From: RYN-230 sp963813975
Lineage (GTDB): Bacteria; Actinomycetota; Actinomycetes; Streptosporangiales; Streptosporangiaceae
Assembly: GCA_963813975.1 (NCBI GenBank)
Contig: CAWFAP010000001.1
Span: 868,001 to 932,000 of the forward strand
Length of the DNA stretch: 64,000 nt
Reading direction: 5' to 3'
Shown: positions 34,471-43,252 of the stretch, one piece after another
How the letters are laid out: every line of letters starts with the position of its first letter
Numbering within the stretch: the first letter of the stretch is position 1
The notes under the pieces: model-generated
What the model was told of the DNA's origin: nothing
The model's database searches: none
The model's input: only the letters and a program-made list of their open reading frames with translations
Translations under genes and position numbers: made by a program

Positions 34471-37400
34471 ATGGGCGCCGACCAGGACAACCACGCTGCT
34501 GTGCCGCCGTACACGGCCGGCCTTCCCGCCGGCCGCCTTCCCGCCGGCCACCAGCCCGCCGGAGGCCAGCCGTCCGGCCCGTCGCGGCGGCAGCTGCTGC
34601 AAGGGGCCGGAGCCGGGCTGGGGGCGGCGGCCTTAGCGCCGATGCTGGGAGCAGGCCAGGGGCCCGTTGACGCGGCCCGGCTGACCGCGCGGGCCGTCCC
34701 GAACCGGGTCACCGACTTCGGTCAGGGCTGGAAGTTCGCCCTGGTCAACCCCGATGGGATCACCGACCCGAGCGGCGCCTACGCGAACGCGCAGGATCCC
34801 GGCTTCGACGATTCCGGCTGGCGGCAGCTGGACGTCCCGCACGACTGGAGCATCGAGCTCGCCCCGGTCGACAACGCCAGCACGAGCAGCTCCACCGGGT
34901 TCCTGCCGGGCGGGCTGGGCTGGTACCGCAAGCACTTCACGCTGCCCAGGTCGCTCGCGGGCCAGCGGATCTCGATCGAGTTCGACGGCGTGTACCGGAA
35001 CGCGAACGTCTACCTGAACGGCAAGCTGCTCGGCAACCACCCCTTCGCCTACACCGGGTTCAGCTACGACCTGACCGGGCTGGTGCACACGGACGGGGTC
35101 ACCGAAGACGTCATCGCGGTCAGCGCCGCGGACCAGCAGCCGAGCAGCCGCTGGTACTCCGGCGACGGCATCTTCCGCAACGTCTACCTGGTCACCACCG
35201 GCCCGGTCCACGTGGCCCGGCACGGCACGTTCGTGACCACGCCGGGCCTGCCCGGCACGCTCAGCTCGGGCTACGCCACCGTCCAGGTGGGCACCGGGGT
35301 CGCGAACGACGGGTCCGCGGCGGCGTCGGTGCAGGTGGTGGTGACCCTCACCGGCCCGGACGGGAAGAGCGCGGGCCAGGGCTCGACGACGGTCAGCGTG
35401 CCGGCCGGGCAGACGCAGACGGCCACGGTCAGCCTCAGGGTCGCTCACCCGGCCCTGTGGTCCACCAGCCGGCCCAGCCTGTACCGCGCGCGGACCGACC
35501 TGTCCGCCGGGGGCGCGGCGGCCGACCGCGTCAGCACCACGTTCGGCATCCGGTACGTCACGTTCGACCCGGCGGCCGGGTTCTCGCTCAACGGCGAGTA
35601 CCTGAAAATCCAGGGCGTCGACCTGCACGCCACCGAGGGCGCGGTCGGGTCGGCGGTCCGCACCGACGCGCTGGTCCGCCAGATGGAACTGATGAAGAGC
35701 ATGGGCGTGAACGCGCTGCGCACCGCGCACAACCCGCCCGCGCCTGAGCTGGTGGCGGTCTGTGAACGGCTGGGCATCGTGATGATGGTCGAGGCCTTCG
35801 ACTGCTGGCACACCGGGAAGCTGCCCTACGACTACCACCTCTACTTCGACCAGTGGAGCGACGCCGACATCAAGGAGATGGTCCACGCCGCGAAGAATTC
35901 GCCCGCGGTCGTGCTGTGGTCGATTGGCAACGAGACCCCGGACACCGGATCGTCCCGCGGCCCGGGGATCGCCAAGCAGCTGGTCGCGGACATCAAGTCG
36001 ATCGACACGACCCGGCCGGTGGTGATGGGCTCGGACAAGTACCGCAGCGTGCCTGCTACCGGGTCGCCCCAGGACCTCATCCTGGCCGAGCTGGACGGGC
36101 TGGGCGTCAACTACAACACGGCCATGTCCATGGACGGCCTGCACGCCAAGTACCCGGATAAGTTTTTCTTCTGCTCCGAGATGGGCTCCGAGACGTCCAG
36201 CCGCGGCGTGTACGCCGACCCGCAGCTGCTCAACACGGGCGAGAACTACACGCCGGGCAAGCGGGCCACCTCGTCCTACGACAACAACCTCGCCTCCTGG
36301 ACGATGAGCGGGGAATACGAGCTGAAGAAGGACCGGGACCGCAAGTTCTGGAACGGCGGCTTCCTCTGGTCCGGGCAGGACTACATCGGCGAGCCGACCC
36401 CGTACGACGTGTTCCCGGTCAAGGCGTCGTTCTTCGGCGCGATGGACACCGCCGGCTTCGCGAAGGACGCCTACTACCTGTTCCGGAGCCAGTGGAGCAC
36501 GGAACCGCTGGTGCACATCGTGCCGATGGACTGGACCAGCTACACACGGGGCCAGCCCGTCTCCGTCTGGGTTTACGCGAACGTGCCGACGGTCGAACTT
36601 CTCCGCAACGGAACCTCGCTCGGGGTCAAGTCCTTCGACCAGAAGACGACCACTGACGGGCGTAAATACCTGGAGACGACTGAGCCCACGCACGATGACT
36701 ACAACTATCCGTCCGGAAGCTACACCAGCCCCAACGGCAGTACGGGCAAGCTGCACCTGACCTGGACGGTGCCGTTCGAGCCGGGCACCCTCACCGCGGT
36801 GGCGAGGGCCGGCGGCCGGGTGGTGGCCCGGGACGAGATCCGCACCGCCGGGCCGCCGCACGCGCTAACCCTCACCGCGGACCGGCGGGTCATCAGCGCC
36901 GACGGGACCTCGCTGGCTTTCCTGGCCGTGGAGGTCGTGGACCGGGCGGGCATCCTGGTCCCGGCGGCAACCAGCCTCATCCGGTTCGGGCTGGCCGGCC
37001 CCGCGGTGCTGGACGGGGTGGACAACGGCCAGCAGGAGAACCCGCAGAGCTACCGGCTGTCCTCGGTCCCCGCGTTCAACGGCCGGGCCCTGGTCATCGT
37101 GCGCTCGTCCGGGCAGCCGGGCCGGATCACGGTCACCGCGGCCTCCGCCGGGCTGGCCGGGGCCAAGGCCACGCTCAGCGCGGTGCGTGCCGCGCCCGCG
37201 GCGGGCGGCGGGACGGCCGGCGCCGTGACCCGCACCGCCGTCCCCGCCGGCCCGGCGGTCCTGCTGGCCAGCGCGGCCTCCGCGGCCGGCGGCAGCGGGG
37301 CCACGGCCGACGCCAGCTACTCCGGCTCCCCGGCCACCGTGCCGGCCGCCATGCTCGACGGCGATCCCGGCACCGGCTGGTCGAACTACTACAACAAGGC

Positions 37401-37755
37401 CGCCACGGCCAACCTGCACGCGGTCAGCGTGTCCAACCCTCGTGACTGGGTGTCGGTGTCCTGGCCGTCGCCGCAGTCCTTCGACTCGGTCCAGGCCTCG
37501 TTCACGATCAGCGCCACGCTGGCCCAGCCCGCCTCGATCACGGTGTCGTACTGGGACGGGACGGCGTTCGTCCGCGTGCGCAACCTGGCCATCAGCCGGG
37601 CCACGGCCTCGGACCAGCCGACCACGCTCACCTTCGACCCGGTCCGCAGCAGCCGGCTCCGGCTGGACATGACGAGCGCGGCGCCCGGCACCGGCGCGGG
37701 GTTCCTGCAGATCGTGACCCTGCAGGTGCTCAGCGGCGCAACCGCCGTCACGTGA
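34471..37755 (+). CDS. Secreted glycoside hydrolase family 2 protein (beta-galactosidase type)
   Basis: The protein has 1094 aa. A Tat signal is seen at residues 37-60 (PSRRQLLQGAGAGLGAAALA). Then come the sugar-binding jelly roll (DVPHDWSIELAP, GGLGWYRKHFTLPR, FDGVYRNANVYLNG), an Ig-like domain, the TIM barrel with acid/base E488 in WSIGNE and a nucleophile Glu in FFCSEMGSETSSRG (E570 or E574), GGFLWSGQDYIGEPTPYDVF, a DUF4982-like part, an Ig-like domain near 780-880 and a C-terminal F5/8-type carbohydrate-binding domain (LDGDPGTGWSNYYN). Start ATG 34471 follows GAGG. It should hydrolyse a beta-linked glycan outside the cell. Confidence 0.93.
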   Translation: MGADQDNHAAVPPYTAGLPAGRLPAGHQPAGGQPSGPSRRQLLQGAGAGLGAAALAPMLGAGQGPVDAARLTARAVPNRVTDFGQGWKFALVNPDGITDPSGAYANAQDPGFDDSGWRQLDVPHDWSIELAPVDNASTSSSTGFLPGGLGWYRKHFTLPRSLAGQRISIEFDGVYRNANVYLNGKLLGNHPFAYTGFSYDLTGLVHTDGVTEDVIAVSAADQQPSSRWYSGDGIFRNVYLVTTGPVHVARHGTFVTTPGLPGTLSSGYATVQVGTGVANDGSAAASVQVVVTLTGPDGKSAGQGSTTVSVPAGQTQTATVSLRVAHPALWSTSRPSLYRARTDLSAGGAAADRVSTTFGIRYVTFDPAAGFSLNGEYLKIQGVDLHATEGAVGSAVRTDALVRQMELMKSMGVNALRTAHNPPAPELVAVCERLGIVMMVEAFDCWHTGKLPYDYHLYFDQWSDADIKEMVHAAKNSPAVVLWSIGNETPDTGSSRGPGIAKQLVADIKSIDTTRPVVMGSDKYRSVPATGSPQDLILAELDGLGVNYNTAMSMDGLHAKYPDKFFFCSEMGSETSSRGVYADPQLLNTGENYTPGKRATSSYDNNLASWTMSGEYELKKDRDRKFWNGGFLWSGQDYIGEPTPYDVFPVKASFFGAMDTAGFAKDAYYLFRSQWSTEPLVHIVPMDWTSYTRGQPVSVWVYANVPTVELLRNGTSLGVKSFDQKTTTDGRKYLETTEPTHDDYNYPSGSYTSPNGSTGKLHLTWTVPFEPGTLTAVARAGGRVVARDEIRTAGPPHALTLTADRRVISADGTSLAFLAVEVVDRAGILVPAATSLIRFGLAGPAVLDGVDNGQQENPQSYRLSSVPAFNGRALVIVRSSGQPGRITVTAASAGLAGAKATLSAVRAAPAAGGGTAGAVTRTAVPAGPAVLLASAASAAGGSGATADASYSGSPATVPAAMLDGDPGTGWSNYYNKAATANLHAVSVSNPRDWVSVSWPSPQSFDSVQASFTISATLAQPASITVSYWDGTAFVRVRNLAISRATASDQPTTLTFDPVRSSRLRLDMTSAAPGTGAGFLQIVTLQVLSGATAVT

Positions 37756-37838
37756 GCGGGCCGGCCGGGCACGGGGCCCAGGGCTCACCGGATCAAGCGG
37801 GTCCTGGCCTCGCGCCCGGCGCGGAGTAACGTGATGTC

Positions 37839-38771
37839 ATGGACGGTGCTGTGGTTGGCAGTGAGTACGCGGCGCACCTGACCGACACCGACCTGACGCT
37901 GCTGGCGTCGGCGGCCGGGGCCCCGGCTCCCGGCGCCCCGCCCGGCGCGGTCCCCATCCTCCCGGCGGACGCGGACGCGGACGCGGGCTGGCTGCGCCGC
38001 GACCCGGCCGCGATCCCGGACCTGCTCGGTGACCCGCGCGTGTTCGACGCGGTGTTCCGCTGGGCGGACACCAGCCGGCCGCCCCGGCCGGGGGAGACCG
38101 TCCCGGTGTCGCCGTTTCTCACGTTCGCGGTCGCGGTGCACCGCTCCGCCACGGAACTGGAGTCCATGGGGCACGTCGCCGAGCGGACCGGGCCCCGGCA
38201 GCGGATCCCGCTGTTCGACGCGCCCGCGCTGCGCGAGTTCCTCGGCTCGCCCGAGCGGAAGCTGTTCCTGGCCGAGCTGCTGGCCTCGTTCACCCGGGTG
38301 GCGAGTGGCCGCTACCGGGTGCGCGGCGGCGGCCGGACCCGGACCCGCCGGTTCAGCGAGCTGGACCCGGTCCGGCTGGCCGGGCTGCTGGACGGCGTGC
38401 CCGACGCCGAGCGGCCCGGGGTGTACCGCAGGCTCGGTGACGTGTCCCTGTTCCTGGCGGGCGTCTTCCCGGATTACGCCACCCTGTACGGGGTCGGGCC
38501 GGCCGGCGTCGCCCGGCTGCTCCGCGCGGCTCAGGTGCCCGCCGCCGAGCAGGAACGGCTGGCCACGGTGCCGGCCATCGAGCTGCTCGAGCAGCTCGGC
38601 GCCCGGTGGTACCGGGCCGCCCACCACCTGGCGCCGGTGCGCACCGCCCGGCTGGACGTCGTGGCGGACGTGGCGGGCCGCTTCCGGCAGGCCCGCCGGG
38701 TGCTCAACCACATCGCCGACCGGTACCTGTTCGCGACCGACCATCCGTGGTTCGCGCCGCCTGCCGCCTGA
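37839..38771 (+). CDS. Conserved protein of unknown function
   Basis: The protein has 310 aa and is well formed, with no membrane helix or signal. I do not recognise a named domain. Conserved-looking stretches include FRWADTSRPPRPGETVPVSP, FAVAVHRSATELESMGHVAE, KLFLAELLASFTRVASGRYR, RRFSELDPVRLAGLLDGVPD and RPGVYRRLGDVSLFLAGVFP. Near the end GARWYRAAHHLAP and RRVLNHIADRYLFA look helical. It lies alone between the GH2 gene and the CopD-like gene. Confidence 0.78.
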   Translation: MDGAVVGSEYAAHLTDTDLTLLASAAGAPAPGAPPGAVPILPADADADAGWLRRDPAAIPDLLGDPRVFDAVFRWADTSRPPRPGETVPVSPFLTFAVAVHRSATELESMGHVAERTGPRQRIPLFDAPALREFLGSPERKLFLAELLASFTRVASGRYRVRGGGRTRTRRFSELDPVRLAGLLDGVPDAERPGVYRRLGDVSLFLAGVFPDYATLYGVGPAGVARLLRAAQVPAAEQERLATVPAIELLEQLGARWYRAAHHLAPVRTARLDVVADVAGRFRQARRVLNHIADRYLFATDHPWFAPPAA

Positions 38772-38839
38772 CCGGGTCCCGGCCGGTGATCCGGCCGGGC
38801 CCGCCGGGTGCCATGATGTGGCGCGTGCCCCCTAACCTC

Positions 38840-38869
38840 GTCCGGCCGAACCCCGTCCGGCCGAACCCC
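38840..38869. repeat. 15-bp tandem duplication upstream of the CopD-like gene
   Basis: GTCCGGCCGAACCCC occurs twice head to tail (38840-38854, 38855-38869), 20 bases before the GTG start of the CopD-like gene. It may have displaced or created the ribosome-binding region, since no clear Shine-Dalgarno site is visible. Confidence 0.7.
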
Positions 38870-38889
38870 GTGGCCTGGGCCGCCTGACC

Positions 38890-39920
38890 GTGGCCGACGT
38901 CGCCGCCGCCTGCCTCATCGCCGTGCTGCGCTGGCTGATGCTCGCCGGGCTGGCCGGGGCGCTGGGCGGGCTGGCCGGCCGGGGCCTGGCCCGCCAGTAC
39001 AAGGGGACCGTCCCCGGGCCGCTGCCGCCGCCGTGGGCGCTGCGTTCCTCGCTGCTGGGCCTGGCCGCGACGGCCGGGCTGACCATCGTGATCTTCAGCG
39101 CCCGCGCGCTGCTGACCCTCCCGGCCCACCCGGCGCTGGCCCCCCTGCTGACCGCCGGCCAGGGCGGGCTCGCGGGCCTCGAGTCCGCCGCGTTCGCGCT
39201 CGCCGCGGCGGCGCTCCGGCTGCGCCGGCCCGGGCTGAGCGTGCTGCCGCTGCTCGGGGTGGTCCTCGCCGAGGCGATCCGGGCCCACCCGGAGGGCATC
39301 GTCCCGGTCGGGGGCGCCCTGCTCAGCGTGGTGCACGTGCTGCCCGCGCTGATGTGGGCCGGGATGCTGGCCTACACGCTGCGCGCCGCGCTCGCGTGGC
39401 GGCACGACGCGGTGGCCATGCGCGGCCTGGTCCGGCTCTACGCCAATGCGGCCGTGTGGCTGTTCGCCGTGGTCGTGCTGACGGGCGTGGTCAGCGCACT
39501 GGTCCTGGTCCCGCTGGGCTCGCTGCTGACCACCGCATACGGGCTCATGGTGATCGTGAAGGCGGCGCTGGTCGCGGCCGTGGCCGCGGCGGCGATCGCC
39601 GGCCGCGCCTGGCTGGCCGTACCGGCCCCGGGGCCGGCCGCACGCTCCGCTTTCCCGGGGGACCGCCCCCGCAGCCCCCGGCCCCCGATCGGCACTCCGC
39701 GCCGGGACCGGCGTCGCCGGCCGTGGGTAACGGGCCGGTGCAGCCTGCCCTGAGCGAAGGTCCGGCCCGGTCCACCCGGCTGGAGTGCTACGGCCTGGCC
39801 GCGGTGCTGGCCGCCACCGCCGTGCTCACCGTCCTGACTCCGCCCGCGACCCCCTCCCGGGCCGCACCGGCGCGGGCCGTTCATGCGGCGGCGGGAACCG
39901 CCCGGCGCCCGGCAGGCTAG
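38890..39920 (+). pseudogene. CopD-family copper resistance-like membrane protein, frameshifted near the end
   Basis: From GTG 38890 the frame encodes about seven membrane helices (AVLRWLMLAGLAGALGGLAG, VVHVLPALMWAGMLAYTLRA, WLFAVVVLTGVVSALVLVPL, MVIVKAALVAAVAAAAIAGR) typical of CopD-family proteins. It then turns into an Arg/Pro-rich tail ending at 39753. The expected last helix is in another frame: STRLECYGLAAVLAATAVLT and VLTPPATP, ending at 39920. A lost base among the C and G runs at 39650-39750 explains this; 1031 nt is 344 codons minus one. Copper transport is the family role, unproven here. Confidence 0.72.
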
Positions 39921-39930
39921 CCGCGGCGCC

Positions 39931-41169
39931 TCAGGCTGCGGCCGACGGCACCCGGACGCCCCGGGCCCAGTCCGGCCCGTCCGGGGCCTCGTCGCCGAGC
40001 AAGGCCACCACCACCCGGGTGCCCCGCGGCGGCCGGGCCGGCCACGGGGTGAACCCGTCGGTGAGCACGACGGTCACGGCGGGCCGGGGCCGCAGCACCG
40101 CGGCCGCGGCGATCCCGGCGCCCATGTCGGTCCCTCCCCCGCCGACCAGTTCCACCCGGCGGGCGGACGAGACCCGGCGGACCGGCCCCACCGCGGTGTC
40201 GCAGGCCAGCACGCGGACCTGCCGGGCCATGCCCAGCGACCGCAGCAGCCCCTCCACCTCGGCCAGCGCCGCGGCGAGCAGGTCCTCGGTCATGCTGCTG
40301 GACGTGTCGCACACCACCGCGACCTCGGGCACCGGCCGCCGCAGCGCGGGCAGCACCACGGAGCCCGCCACCGAGGCGCGGCGGGACGGCCGCCGGTAGG
40401 AGTAGTCCACCGCACCCGCGGCATCGGCCACGGCCCGGCGCAGTTCCGCGGCGAGGACCCGCCGCCAGTCCACCGCGGGCTGCAGGGTCTGCTTGGCCCA
40501 GCGCAGCAGCCCGGCGGGCACGTTCCCGGCTTCCCTCGCGTGCCGGACGCAGTCCTGGGCCACCTGGCGGCACAGCAGCCGGGCCTGCCAGGGAGACAGC
40601 GCGGGTGTCCCGGGGGCGTCCCAGTCCCGCGCCCACCCGTCGGCGCCGCTGCCACAGTCCAGATCCCAGTCCCCGGCTGTGGAGCCCCCGGCTCCGGAAT
40701 CCCCGCCGCCCGTTCCCGGCCTGGCGTCCCCGCCGGACATGCCGGCCACGAAGTACTCCTCGGCGAGCAGGCCCTCCTCAGCGCCCAGGTGCCCGGGCAG
40801 CACCGGCCGGCCGGGCAGGTCCAGGCCGGCCGGGACCAGGTCATCGTTGATCTCCGCGTCGGCGCCGCGGACCCACTCGCGAGCGTCATCCGGGGTGATC
40901 CCGGACCCGGTAGCCCGCTCCCCGTGCGCCCGCAGCAGGTGAGACACGTGGTGCACGAGCACGCTGCCCAGCTGGGACGGCGTCCAGGCCGCGGTGAGCC
41001 CCGGGTCCGCGTGCAGCCGCCATCCCTCGTCCACCGCTACCGTCTGGATCCCGGGCTTGGCCAGCACCTGGGCGCCGAACAGCCCGCTGGCCAGGTACGG
41101 GAAGCGGGACGCGGCCCAGAGCCGTCCCGCGGCCAGGCCCGGCACCTCATCCCCGCCCGGCCCGGTCAT
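39931..41169 (-). CDS. VWA-like/DUF2201 putative metallopeptidase domain protein
   Basis: The protein has 412 aa. The N-terminal DUF2201-type region carries LGSVLVHHVSHLLRAHGERA, a His-rich zincin-like motif in which the usual Glu is His, then ADAEINDDL. A Gly/Asp-rich linker near residues 145-185 leads to a C-terminal von Willebrand A domain with an intact MIDAS (VVCDTSSSMTEDLLAA, GGGGTDMGAGI, VVLTDGFTPW). ATG 41169 overlaps the AAA ATPase stop by 4 bases. AAA plus VWA pairs act as remodelling machines; this protein likely links the ATPase to its target. Confidence 0.88.
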   Translation of the reverse strand: MTGPGGDEVPGLAAGRLWAASRFPYLASGLFGAQVLAKPGIQTVAVDEGWRLHADPGLTAAWTPSQLGSVLVHHVSHLLRAHGERATGSGITPDDAREWVRGADAEINDDLVPAGLDLPGRPVLPGHLGAEEGLLAEEYFVAGMSGGDARPGTGGGDSGAGGSTAGDWDLDCGSGADGWARDWDAPGTPALSPWQARLLCRQVAQDCVRHAREAGNVPAGLLRWAKQTLQPAVDWRRVLAAELRRAVADAAGAVDYSYRRPSRRASVAGSVVLPALRRPVPEVAVVCDTSSSMTEDLLAAALAEVEGLLRSLGMARQVRVLACDTAVGPVRRVSSARRVELVGGGGTDMGAGIAAAAVLRPRPAVTVVLTDGFTPWPARPPRGTRVVVALLGDEAPDGPDWARGVRVPSAAA

Positions 41170-42296
41170 CCGCGGAGCAGCCCGGCGTCCCGCAGCACCG
41201 GCGCGAACAGCTGGAGTTCCGCGGGCGGCGGCGCCCCGTCGGGGCGGCAGCGGGCCAGCGTGCGGGCGGCCACCGCCGCGACATCGGGGGCGGTTTCCGC
41301 GGCCCGGCCCAGCACCTGCCACCCCGCGGCCCACCGCTGCGGGGTGGGGTTGGCCGCCACCACGGCCGCGACCGCCGCCACCGCCGCGTACGCCCGGTCG
41401 CCGCGGGCGGGCAGCAGGAACCCGGCCGGGTCGGCGAGGACCGCCTCCGGGTCAGGCAGGTCCATCTCAGCCACCCAGGCCAGGAACTCCACCCCGGCGC
41501 CCTCGCCCACCGCGCCGCGGATCAGGGCGGCCCGCGATTCCTCGCTGGAGCCGGCGGCGCCGCTCGCGGCCCACAGCCGGGCCGCCATCTCCCACGTCCG
41601 CGGGCTGGGCCAGCCCCGCCCGGCCGCGTTCGCGTCGGACGGCGGGGCGCAGGCCAGGGCCGGGCGGACGTGCAGGAACGCGGCCACCAGGGCGAGGGCC
41701 AGGCCGAGCTCGGCGGTCCAGTCGTCCGGCAGCTGCGGCACCTGCGGCGGCGCCCAGCCGCCGGCCAGCCCGTCCGCCACCGCCCGCGGGTCGATGTCCC
41801 AGGACAGGTGGCACAGCCGGTTGGCCAGGGGTGCGGACAGGTCCCAGCCGTCGGCCGCCTGCTCGGGCGGGTTGGCCGCCGCGACCACGGCCACCTCGGG
41901 TGGCAGCTCGAGGTCGCCGACCACGCGCTCCAGCACCACCCGGAGCAGGGCCGCCTGCACGGCGGGCGGGGCGGTGGACAGCTCGTCGAGGAACAGCAGG
42001 CCCCGCCCGGCCTCAGCCAGGCGGCGGGCCCAGGCCGGGGGCGCGAACCGCACCCCGTCCCCGACGACGACGGGCAGCCCGGCGAAGTCCGACGGCTCGC
42101 GGATGGAGGCGATCACCGTCTCGCACGGCCAGCCGAGGGCGCCGGCCATGGCCCGGATGACCGACGTCTTGCCGGTCCCCGGGGCGCCCCAGAGCAGCAC
42201 CGGGACCCGGGCGGTGACCGCGATGCCCAGGGCCTCGACCGCCGCGGCCTGGCGCTCGCTGCCCACCCCGGCGAACCGCCGGCCATCGTTAGCCAT
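41166..42296 (-). CDS. MoxR-like AAA+ ATPase
   Basis: The protein has 376 aa. Walker A is LLWGAPGTGKTSVIRA, Walker B GLLFLDELSTAPPAVQ and the sensor AVVAAANPPEQAADGWD, followed by the arginine-finger region SAPLANRLCHLSW. It is longer than the classic MoxR at 1939 and distinct from it. It overlaps the VWA gene downstream and follows an unknown 311-aa protein by 20 bases. The pair resembles RavA-ViaA or NorQ-NorD in layout, so it probably remodels another protein of this operon. Confidence 0.9.
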   Translation of the reverse strand: MANDGRRFAGVGSERQAAAVEALGIAVTARVPVLLWGAPGTGKTSVIRAMAGALGWPCETVIASIREPSDFAGLPVVVGDGVRFAPPAWARRLAEAGRGLLFLDELSTAPPAVQAALLRVVLERVVGDLELPPEVAVVAAANPPEQAADGWDLSAPLANRLCHLSWDIDPRAVADGLAGGWAPPQVPQLPDDWTAELGLALALVAAFLHVRPALACAPPSDANAAGRGWPSPRTWEMAARLWAASGAAGSSEESRAALIRGAVGEGAGVEFLAWVAEMDLPDPEAVLADPAGFLLPARGDRAYAAVAAVAAVVAANPTPQRWAAGWQVLGRAAETAPDVAAVAARTLARCRPDGAPPPAELQLFAPVLRDAGLLRG

Positions 42297-42316
42297 CTGC
42301 GCTCCCCGCGGTCGAT

Positions 42317-43252
42317 TCAGTCTTCCCCGCCTGCCCGTGACCAGTGTTCACCGTCGGGCTGGATGCTCAGGACGGCGGGTTCCGCCCCCGGGGCCGGCAG
42401 CGCGAGCACCCTCACCCGCGGCCAGCTGACCTCCAGCACGTCCACGATCAGGTGGCCGTCGACGACGGGGAAGCCCGGCGCCCACACCCGGGCCAGCCAG
42501 CTGAGCGGGAGTGCGGCCCGCAGCGTGCCGGTGTCCCGCTCGACGGTGCCCCAGCCGGGACCCTCGTGCAGGGTGGCCAGCACCGCGTCCGGGTCCAGGC
42601 CCGCCCACGGGCCGGCCGCCGGGGCCAGCCGCCCGGCCAGGGCGGCCACCAGGACGGGCCGGGCGGTGGCCGGTTCCGCCGGGGTGGCTGCGGGGCCGCC
42701 GTCCGACCAGGCCGCCGCCACCTGGGCGGACAGGCGCAGCTGGAAGCCGTGGCCCAGGGCGAACAGGGACAGCAATTCAGCGCGCTGGTCCCGGGCCCGC
42801 TCCTGCTCGGGGGACAGCCGGCGCACGGGCATGCCCCGGATGGGCCGGGCGCCGGGCCGCACCCCGGCGGGCGGTGAGTAACTCAGGACCGAGAAGCTGG
42901 ATGAGGCCGAGCCGGGCGCGGGTCCCGGCCGCATCGGCACGGACCGGGCGGCCGCACCGAACGAGGCGCGCAGCTGGTCGACGAGTTCCCAGGTCACGGC
43001 GAGTTCGTCGGCCGGGGAGCGGGGGCCGAGCGCCAGCACGTCCAGGTCGCCGGCGTGTGCTCCCCACGCCTCGAGTATCGCCACGCACTCGGCCTTATCG
43101 CCGCCCAACGCGGCCAGCACCAGCTCGCCCTCGGCGTCGTCATGGGCGGCGCTGCTCAGCCGGCCATCGGCCCAGCGCAGCACGTGCTCCGCGGTGCCGC
43201 ACCGGACCCGGGCCTCGGCCGCGGGGAACGCGGCCCACCACGGCGGCGTCAC
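42317..43252 (-). CDS. Unknown protein encoded in the AAA-VWA operon
   Basis: The protein has 311 aa with no signal or membrane helix. I do not recognise its fold. The N-terminal half reads as an alpha/beta domain (WWAAFPAAEARVRCGTAEHV, DAEGELVLAALGGDKAECVA, GDLDVLALGPRSPADELAVT). The C-terminal half is beta-rich (LRAALPLSWLARVWAPGFPV, VDGHLIVDVLEVSWPRVRVL). Its ATG overlaps the stop of paralogue A by ATGA and it precedes the AAA gene by 20 bases, so it is an integral operon member and perhaps an adaptor. Confidence 0.8.
   Translation of the reverse strand: MTPPWWAAFPAAEARVRCGTAEHVLRWADGRLSSAAHDDAEGELVLAALGGDKAECVAILEAWGAHAGDLDVLALGPRSPADELAVTWELVDQLRASFGAAARSVPMRPGPAPGSASSSFSVLSYSPPAGVRPGARPIRGMPVRRLSPEQERARDQRAELLSLFALGHGFQLRLSAQVAAAWSDGGPAATPAEPATARPVLVAALAGRLAPAAGPWAGLDPDAVLATLHEGPGWGTVERDTGTLRAALPLSWLARVWAPGFPVVDGHLIVDVLEVSWPRVRVLALPAPGAEPAVLSIQPDGEHWSRAGGED

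Noticed and set aside
34633..36861. A 742-codon open frame antisense to the GH2 gene
   Set aside because: It mirrors a gene with full family motifs. Very high GC leaves antisense frames open, and its sequence is His/Arg/Val-rich without motifs or a ribosome site.
39931..42296. A cobaltochelatase or nitric-oxide-reductase activation AAA-VWA pair
   Set aside because: No cobalamin, magnesium-chelatase or nor structural genes are present, and the VWA partner has a DUF2201-type N-terminus.
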